Positions 58,640 to 64,000 of a DNA stretch of 64,000 nucleotides are shown here, in pieces. The DNA lies in contig JBKCVM010000034.1 of assembly GCA_046317855.1 (NCBI GenBank), forward strand, positions 1 to 64,000, given 5' to 3'. This DNA is from CAIOHW01 sp046317855. GTDB taxonomy: Bacteria; Bdellovibrionota; UBA1018. Below the pieces are notes generated by a model. It saw only the letters and a list, made by a program, of their open reading frames with translations, did not search any database and had not been told where the DNA came from. Positions within the stretch are counted from its first letter, which is position 1, and each line of letters starts with the position of its first letter. A program made the translations under genes and the position numbers.

Positions 58640-59868
58640 AGCCGGGTTCGGAGGGGAGAAGGATTCTCCCCGTTTTTTTTTCAGCTCTGCTGATGTTTTG
58701 GGTCGGCTTTAGCCCTGCCCAAGCTTCTATTGCCCGGGCTCCCCTAGCTCCCGAGCCTCCTAAAATCCGGGTTCGTCTCAAAGACTCGGTTCCTGCCGTA
58801 AGAGTGTCTGGACTGGATATGGTGCTTCGTTCGCCGCAGCGCAGCGTTCAGTTTGCTGGCCAAGCCACATGGGATCTTGATTGTCGCAGCGGCAAGATCC
58901 GCATCAATCTGGGGAGTCGCGAGCGGCGATCTCAGTTTGTTCTACCTGAACCCGTCAGTATTGCTGCCGCAACGGCCCTGAAGTGGGAGGAGCGTCCTGT
59001 ACGTGAAGTGATCAAGCTCTTCACGGCTCCATCAGGTCATGGGTGTCAGGTCGTTAATGAGTTAGATCTCGAAGATTATCTCGTGGGAGTGGTCAACGGA
59101 GAGTTTTCATCCAAATGGAATGAAGAATCGATCTCCGCTCAAGTGATTGCTGCCCGTACTTATGCCTGGCACCAAGCGAGTCAGGCTAGAAGGCGGCTTT
59201 GGCATTATGATGTCGAGGCCGGAACTGGGGATCAAGTCTACGCGGGTGCCGAGTCCGAAGATTCTCGTGCCCGTAGCCTGGTGGAGCGAACGCGAGGGCA
59301 AGTGCTCTTGGCAAAGAGGGCAGACTCTAAAACCTCCAACAACGCGCGTCATTTGATGCCCATTAAGGCTTTCTATCACTCCACTTGCGGGGGAATCACG
59401 GATTGGCCTGTGCGAATTTTTGGTGAGCGCACCCTGGGGGTCCAAGGTGGAGTGGGGTGTCCGTACTGCGTTTCATCGCCCCGATATCGGTGGACTTTGG
59501 AGTTGTCTCGAAGAGATCTCGAGGGGTTGGTCGGATTTTCGGTGCAGGGACTCCGGGTGGTCTCGCGCTGGGAGTCGGGCCGAGTGAAAGAAATTGAATT
59601 TCAAGGAATGTCCCGTGGAATTGCGGTTCAAAAGAAAATGGCAGCCCCGGTGTTGAGGTCGCGCATGGGGCCTGAAAAGCTCAGGAGCACTGCGTTTGAA
59701 ATTCGAGCGGGGGCCCGCGCCGGGACTTTTGTGTTTGAAGGGCGCGGAAACGGCCATGGCGTAGGGATGTGTCAGTGGGGAGCCAAGGAAATGGGCGAGA
59801 AGGGAGCGTCTTATTTAAAGATCCTTGCGCACTATTATCCTGCCTCGAGCCTTCAAAGGCTGTGGTAA
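58636..59868 (+). CDS. exported SpoIID/LytB-domain protein
   Basis: 410 residues from ATG 58636; TTG 58597 would only add residues ahead of the signal peptide, which ends SPAQAS near residue 31. After a beta-rich region, the SpoIID/LytB core contains LEDYLVGVVNGEFSSKWNEE, AQVIAARTYAW, FYHSTCGGITDWP and the ending GRGNGHGVGMCQWGAKEMGEKG. SpoIID is a peptidoglycan lytic transglycosylase in spore formers; in non-sporulating Gram-negatives the role is wall remodelling by inference. The start lies inside a hairpin. Confidence 0.87.
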   Translation: MKPGSEGRRILPVFFSALLMFWVGFSPAQASIARAPLAPEPPKIRVRLKDSVPAVRVSGLDMVLRSPQRSVQFAGQATWDLDCRSGKIRINLGSRERRSQFVLPEPVSIAAATALKWEERPVREVIKLFTAPSGHGCQVVNELDLEDYLVGVVNGEFSSKWNEESISAQVIAARTYAWHQASQARRRLWHYDVEAGTGDQVYAGAESEDSRARSLVERTRGQVLLAKRADSKTSNNARHLMPIKAFYHSTCGGITDWPVRIFGERTLGVQGGVGCPYCVSSPRYRWTLELSRRDLEGLVGFSVQGLRVVSRWESGRVKEIEFQGMSRGIAVQKKMAAPVLRSRMGPEKLRSTAFEIRAGARAGTFVFEGRGNGHGVGMCQWGAKEMGEKGASYLKILAHYYPASSLQRLW

Positions 59869-59880
59869 GCCGAGGCTGCC

Positions 59881-60558
59881 ATGGCAGCCTCCTCTCTGCT
59901 TCAAACTTGGGTCGTTGGACCCTTTCAGTGTAACTGCCGCCTGATCGCCTGTGCGCGAACGGGTGAAGCCGCGCTCGTGGATCCCGGAGATGAGGCCGCA
60001 AAGATCTTAAGGCGGCTCGAGGCGGTGCGAACTCCTGGGGGCGCGCCGCTCAAGGTGAAGTTCTTGCTGCAGACTCACGGACACCTCGATCACGTGGGCG
60101 CTTCTCGCGAAATCAAGCAGAAGCTTGGGGTCCCCGAGATTTTACTGCATCGCGGTGACGAGCCCATTTACTTGAACCTGGTTCAGCAGGGGCAGCTTTT
60201 TGGGCTCACTTACGACGAGCCCCTTCCGCTGGATGGCTATCTCGAAGATGAGCAGTCGATTGAAGTCGGAGACCTCAAGCTCTCGGTGCTCCATACTCCT
60301 GGGCACAGTCCTGGGAGTGTTTGTCTGAGGCTTCACGAGGACCGCGCAGCAGGTGTGGCTGAGACGCTTTTTTCTGGCGATACGCTTTTTGCTGGAAGTG
60401 TCGGGCGAACGGATCTTTGGGGTGCAGATCAAGATCAGATGTTCCGAAGTATTCGCAATCGCATTTTAACTCTCGATGGTGACACTCAAGTGTGTCCAGG
60501 TCATGGGCCGGACACACGAGTAGGAATCGAAAAACTCAGCAACCCCTTTTTGATTTGA
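59881..60558 (+). CDS. MBL-fold hydrolase, GloB/YcbL-like
   Basis: 225 residues. Metal-binding QTHGHLDHVGAS near residue 69, HTPGHSPGSVCL near 143, FSGDTLFAGSVGRTDLWG near 170 and CPGHGPDT near 208. This is the YcbL/glyoxalase II-like subgroup, likely a thioester hydrolase. It differs from the ETHE1-like protein at 2.5 kb. tgt begins 11 bp after its stop. Confidence 0.88.
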   Translation: MAASSLLQTWVVGPFQCNCRLIACARTGEAALVDPGDEAAKILRRLEAVRTPGGAPLKVKFLLQTHGHLDHVGASREIKQKLGVPEILLHRGDEPIYLNLVQQGQLFGLTYDEPLPLDGYLEDEQSIEVGDLKLSVLHTPGHSPGSVCLRLHEDRAAGVAETLFSGDTLFAGSVGRTDLWGADQDQMFRSIRNRILTLDGDTQVCPGHGPDTRVGIEKLSNPFLI

Positions 60559-60569
60559 CCTGCCTGACT

Positions 60570-61724
60570 ATGGATTCGCTTTTAAAGTTTGAAATCGAAA
60601 AGCAGCTTGTGGATAGCGCGGGAGTGGCGCGCGCTCGCGTTGCAAAGCTCACTCTACCCGGAAGCTTGGGCTCTCCGCATGAGCTCGAGACTCCGATCTT
60701 CATGCCGGTCGGAACCCAAGGAACGGTCAAGGCCATGAGCCCTTCTGATCTCGAGGGGATGCGTGCACGGATCATTCTTGGAAATACTTACCACCTGTAT
60801 CTCCGGCCCGGGCATGAGAGGGTAGAGCGACTGGGCGAGTTGCACCGGTTCATGAACTGGAAAGGCCCCATTCTGACCGATAGCGGGGGATTTCAAGTCT
60901 TCTCATTGGCAGGCCTCAATCAAATTGATGACGAGGGAGTGACGTTTCAGTCGCACATTGACGGATCCAAGCACCGCTTTACTCCTGAGCTCTCTATGCA
61001 GATTCAGAGGGCGCTGGGGAGCGACATCGTCATGGCCTTTGATCAGTGCCCGCCGTATCCGGCCACTGAAGAACAAGTGCGCGCTGCGATGGCTCGTACG
61101 GTGCGTTGGGCCGAGCGAGGTCTTGCGGTAGAGCTCAAGGTGCATCAAATGCGCTTTGGGATTGTACAGGGCGGGCTCTACGAGCACTTGCGGGTGGAGT
61201 CGGCGCGCGACATTTGTGCCATGCCCTTTGATGGCTTTGCGATTGGAGGTCTCTCGATTGGTGAATCGCCGGATCTCATGCAAAAGATGGCACGCTTTAC
61301 GGCTCCGCTGCTCCCTGCGCATCGACCGCGCTATCTCATGGGTGTGGGAAGGCCAGAGGATCTGGTTGAGGGAGTTCGGGCCGGAATTGATCTTTTTGAC
61401 TGCGTGATGCCCACGCGCAATGCACGCAATGGTCAGCTGTTTACCAGTCGCGGAAAAGTGAACATCAAGAATGCGCGCTATGCGGATGATGCCGGATCTT
61501 TAGATCCGGAGTGCCCTTGCGAAACTTGCACTCAGTACTCGAAAGCGTATCTCCGACATCTTTTTGTTGCAGGTGAGGCGCTCTCTGCGCGCCTGAATAC
61601 GCTGCATAACTTGACTTATTATCTCCGCCTCATGGAGCAAATGCGTGCTGCGATTAGGGAGAATCGGTTTGACGATTGGGTCGAATCTTTCTATACCGTT
61701 TCAAATGCACAACGGTATCAATAA
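60570..61724 (+). CDS. tgt: tRNA-guanine transglycosylase
   Basis: 384 residues from ATG 60570. Exchanges guanine 34 for preQ1 in tRNAs reading NAY codons (queuosine pathway). TPIFMPVGTQGTVKAMSP, the substrate Asp in ILTDSGGFQVFSL, GIVQGGLY, AIGGLSIGE, the nucleophile-bearing DLFDCVMPTRNARNGQ and zinc ligands CPCETCTQYSKAYLRHLF are all present. It overlaps yajC by 20 bp; tgt-yajC-secD-secF is a widely conserved order. Confidence 0.97.
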   Translation: MDSLLKFEIEKQLVDSAGVARARVAKLTLPGSLGSPHELETPIFMPVGTQGTVKAMSPSDLEGMRARIILGNTYHLYLRPGHERVERLGELHRFMNWKGPILTDSGGFQVFSLAGLNQIDDEGVTFQSHIDGSKHRFTPELSMQIQRALGSDIVMAFDQCPPYPATEEQVRAAMARTVRWAERGLAVELKVHQMRFGIVQGGLYEHLRVESARDICAMPFDGFAIGGLSIGESPDLMQKMARFTAPLLPAHRPRYLMGVGRPEDLVEGVRAGIDLFDCVMPTRNARNGQLFTSRGKVNIKNARYADDAGSLDPECPCETCTQYSKAYLRHLFVAGEALSARLNTLHNLTYYLRLMEQMRAAIRENRFDDWVESFYTVSNAQRYQ

Positions 61725-62151
61725 GTTGGCTCGTTCTTCTGTGACCACGGCTGCGCTCGGGGTTTCAGCACTTCAACTCACTGTCTGGAAAGGGATGGAT
61801 GCTTGGGCGCAAGAAGCAGCTCCTGCGGTCCCGGCAGGGACAGGGGCGCCGGGAGTTGCGCCTGGTGCGCGCCCCGGAATGTTCGAAACGATGATGCCTT
61901 TTGTTCTGATGTTTGGCGTCATGTATTTTTTAATTCTTCGTCCGCAGCAAAAGCGAATGAAGGAGCAACAGGCGATGTTGGCTGCACTAGCCACCGGTGA
62001 TTCTGTGGTGACTGCATCCGGAATTTTGGGGACCATTCGAGAGCTGGGCGACAAAGTCGTGGGTCTCGAGGTCGCAAACAACGTGCAGGTCAAAGTGCTT
62101 CGGAGCCAGATCTCGCAGAAGCTTAAAAACGGTGTGGCTGAAATTCAGTAA
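61705..62151 (+). CDS. yajC: Sec translocase accessory protein YajC
   Basis: 148 residues from ATG 61705. A longer-than-usual N-terminus has an Ala/Pro/Gly-rich stretch (APAVPAGTGAPGVAPG) before the single membrane helix MPFVLMFGVMYFLILRPQQKR. The soluble YajC domain follows (TGDSVVTASGILGTIRELGDK). Part of the SecDF-YajC complex that helps preprotein release. Confidence 0.95.
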   Translation: MHNGINKLARSSVTTAALGVSALQLTVWKGMDAWAQEAAPAVPAGTGAPGVAPGARPGMFETMMPFVLMFGVMYFLILRPQQKRMKEQQAMLAALATGDSVVTASGILGTIRELGDKVVGLEVANNVQVKVLRSQISQKLKNGVAEIQ

Positions 62152-62167
62152 GCAAACGGGGTAGAGC

Positions 62168-63895
62168 ATGAATCGGTCCTGGTGGGGTAAGCTTTGGGTG
62201 CTGATCGCGGCTACGGTCATCGGGGTGGTTTACATCATTCCGACCATTGCCCAGCTCGATCCTGAAAAGACGAAGTTTCCGTTCAAGCAAAAGATCAACC
62301 TAGGGCTCGACCTTCAGGGCGGCTTGTATATGGTTTTGGGCGTGGACTTTAATAAAGTCTATCGCGACATCGTGGATCGGCAGCTCACGAGCTTTCAAGA
62401 GCGTGTCAGAGAAAAGCAGATTCCCATCACTTCAATCAAACTCCAGCGCGACGGTGTTCCTGAAGATGACGCTCGCGTCGTGGTTGAGTTTGCCGCCACG
62501 AGCCGCACTGCTCTTTATGATTTATTAAAGGCTGAATACTGGACGCTGAGACTTGCTGATGAAAAGCCGGGCCGCATGGAGCTGGGGCTCTCACGTGAGT
62601 TCCGAACTGAAGTCCGCGAGCGTACTTTGAGTCAGAGCATCGAAGTGATCCGTAACCGAATCGACGAATTTGGCGTGGCGGAACCCTCCATTGCCAGTCA
62701 GGGCTCGGACCGCATTGTTGTGGAGCTTCCAGGGGTCAAAGAAGTGGATCGCGCCAAAGACCTGATTGGCCGAACAGCAAGACTTGAATTTAGGATCGTG
62801 AACGACAAAGACAAGTCGCCTGTCGAAATTGCAAATCTGGTCGAGGCGATCGAGAAAGAAAAAGGCATCTCTTTTAAGGGAGGTGCCCAAAAATTTTCTG
62901 ATTACGTCCGACAGGTCAATGAAGCGGCTAAGGGAAAAATCCCGGAAGGAACCGAGATTTCATTTGAGCGGCCAAGGACCCTCACGGGTGAGCCTGGAGC
63001 TGAAAAGATTCCGTACCTGCTCTACACCAAAGCGGATGTGACGGGAGATGATCTTCAGGACGCCCAGGTTCAAATGGACCCTGAGACCCAGAGGCCCAAC
63101 GTTGGCTTTTCTCTCAATCCCCGCGGAGCCACCACTTTTGATAAGCTCACCTCAGAGCATGTGGGTGAACGCTTGGCCATTGTGCTCGATAGCATCGTGC
63201 ACTCGGCTCCGGTGATCCAGACTCGGATCGGAGGCGGCCGTGGTCAAATCACTCTGGGTGCGGGTGGCGGCGAGCAGGTTTTAAAAGAGGCCAAGGATCT
63301 TGCTATCGTCTTACGTGCGGGTGCGCTTCCGGCACAGTTAGAATTTCTTGAACAGCGCGTGATTGGTCCGTCGCTCGGACAAGACTCGATTCGTCAGGGA
63401 ACGCTTGCCGCAGTGGTCGGAAGCATCCTCGTGTTCATTTTTATTTTGTTTTACTACCGAGTGAGCGGTGCCATTGCAGTCGCCTCTCTTGTGCTCAACA
63501 TCATTTTGGTCATGGCCTGCTTGGTAGGGCTTGAGGCCACTCTGACTTTGCCAGGAATCGCAGGCATCGGGCTCACCGTGGGTATTGCGGTGGACTCGAA
63601 TGTGGTGATTTTTGAGAGAATTCGAGAGGAGCTCAGAGCAGGAAAAAACCTTTTTGGCGCCGTGGAACAGGGCTTTGCAAAGGCCTTCACTACGATCATG
63701 GATGCCAATGTGACCAATGCTGCGGCGGCTGTCGTATTGCTCATGTACGGAACAGGCCCGATCAAGGGGTTTGCAGTCACGTTGCTGATTGGAATCATCA
63801 CCACCTTGTTCACTGCAGTGTTCGTCTGTCGGGTGCTTTTTGATGCTTACTTGCGCAGACTGGAAAACACTGGAGCCAAAACCATCAGCATCTGA
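62168..63895 (+). CDS. secD: protein translocase subunit SecD
   Basis: 575 residues. First membrane helix at about 8-28, the D1 motif INLGLDLQGGLYMVLGVD, P1 periplasmic domain (SIEVIRNRIDEFGVAEPSI, IVVELPGVKEVDRAKDLIG), then five helices with GPSLGQDSIRQGTLAAVVG, GLTVGIAVDSNVVIFERIREEL and GFAKAFTTIMDANVTNAAAA. Uses the proton gradient to pull proteins into the periplasm. An internal segment around residues 230-290 is richer in Lys/Glu than usual. Confidence 0.97.
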   Translation: MNRSWWGKLWVLIAATVIGVVYIIPTIAQLDPEKTKFPFKQKINLGLDLQGGLYMVLGVDFNKVYRDIVDRQLTSFQERVREKQIPITSIKLQRDGVPEDDARVVVEFAATSRTALYDLLKAEYWTLRLADEKPGRMELGLSREFRTEVRERTLSQSIEVIRNRIDEFGVAEPSIASQGSDRIVVELPGVKEVDRAKDLIGRTARLEFRIVNDKDKSPVEIANLVEAIEKEKGISFKGGAQKFSDYVRQVNEAAKGKIPEGTEISFERPRTLTGEPGAEKIPYLLYTKADVTGDDLQDAQVQMDPETQRPNVGFSLNPRGATTFDKLTSEHVGERLAIVLDSIVHSAPVIQTRIGGGRGQITLGAGGGEQVLKEAKDLAIVLRAGALPAQLEFLEQRVIGPSLGQDSIRQGTLAAVVGSILVFIFILFYYRVSGAIAVASLVLNIILVMACLVGLEATLTLPGIAGIGLTVGIAVDSNVVIFERIREELRAGKNLFGAVEQGFAKAFTTIMDANVTNAAAAVVLLMYGTGPIKGFAVTLLIGIITTLFTAVFVCRVLFDAYLRRLENTGAKTISI

Positions 63896-63907
63896 GGAGA
63901 CCCTTCT

Positions 63908-64000
63908 ATGTTCGAACTGATTTCTCCCAGCACTCGGATTGATTTTGCAGGAAAACGGCATTTCTTTGTGGGTCTTTCAGGTCTGTTGGTCGTGGCAAGC
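63908..64000 (+). CDS. secF: protein translocase subunit SecF (5' part only)
   Basis: 31 residues before the window ends: MFELISPSTRIDFAGKRH, then the start of the first membrane helix (FFVGLSGLLVVAS). GAGGAG lies 9 nt upstream of the ATG. Position after secD and the FDFAGKR-like start fit SecF. Confidence 0.88.
   Translation, partial: MFELISPSTRIDFAGKRHFFVGLSGLLVVAS

Noticed and set aside
1..64000. CRISPR array, insertion sequence, prophage or integron
   Set aside because: No set of spaced direct repeats, no transposase, integrase or phage gene, and gene content is housekeeping throughout.

Overview
The window looks like an ordinary, densely coded chromosomal segment of a Gram-negative bacterium of moderate G+C. 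A complete type II secretion operon, outer-membrane secretin, lipoprotein-like signals, IHF-alpha, a CarD/CdnL regulator and a MerR gene directly behind pheST-ihfA together suggest the former Deltaproteobacteria. A Bdellovibrionota-like lineage is my best guess, not a proven assignment. I see no mobile element, CRISPR array, phage gene, tRNA or rRNA, and no gene-free stretch longer than about 165 bp.

Layout. 1-5.7 kb: partial rpmB (L28), a YdcF/ElyC-like envelope protein, rdgB, two putative lipoproteins, a metallo-beta-lactamase (MBL) fold hydrolase, a flavin-reductase-like protein and nadA. 5.8-9.4 kb: a small unknown gene followed by a thiBPQ-type thiamine ABC transporter. 9.5-11.8 kb: icd and mdh. 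11.8-17.9 kb: a DOMON-like protein, a very large secreted G8-domain/beta-helix protein resembling animal CEMIP/TMEM2, and a secreted C45-type Ntn-hydrolase. 18-28.7 kb: sucC-sucD-ndk-nadE, a histone-H1-like basic protein, infC-rpmI-rplT, then pheS-pheT-ihfA and a MerR regulator. 28.7-44.1 kb, minus strand: gspC-D-E-F-G-H-I-J-K-L-M-N followed without a break by ispA (prenyl synthase) and a gshB-like ATP-grasp gene. 44.2-50.5 kb: an acyl-CoA dehydrogenase behind a pair of palindromic operators, carD, cysS, uvrB. 50.5-60.6 kb: a DUF255 thioredoxin-domain protein, a coiled-coil exported protein, a zinc-ribbon/Tudor protein, uvrC, small unknown genes, NfeD protease plus slipin, a SpoIID-like protein and a second MBL hydrolase. 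60.6-64 kb: tgt-yajC-secD-secF (last one cut by the window).

How they fit together. icd, mdh, sucC and sucD supply TCA-cycle steps, with ndk and two NAD-synthesis genes (nadA, nadE) nearby. The Sec genes (yajC, secD, secF) move precursors over the inner membrane, and the type II system would carry folded proteins across the outer membrane. The large G8 protein, C45 hydrolase and SpoIID protein all carry export signals and are candidate envelope or secreted enzymes; a link to the type II system is inference. uvrB and uvrC cover nucleotide-excision repair.

The most distinctive signals are not a new multi-gene system. They are: (a) the bacterial CEMIP/TMEM2-like protein; (b) two 13-bp operators that are exact reverse complements, 41 bp apart, before the acyl-CoA dehydrogenase gene; (c) strong RNA hairpins placed at the start codons of pheS, cysS and the spoIID-like gene; (d) a triple 11-bp repeat carrying Shine-Dalgarno-like cores before rpmI; (e) a UvrC without the C-terminal helix-hairpin-helix domain; and (f) a histidine-rich hexanucleotide repeat inside ThiQ.
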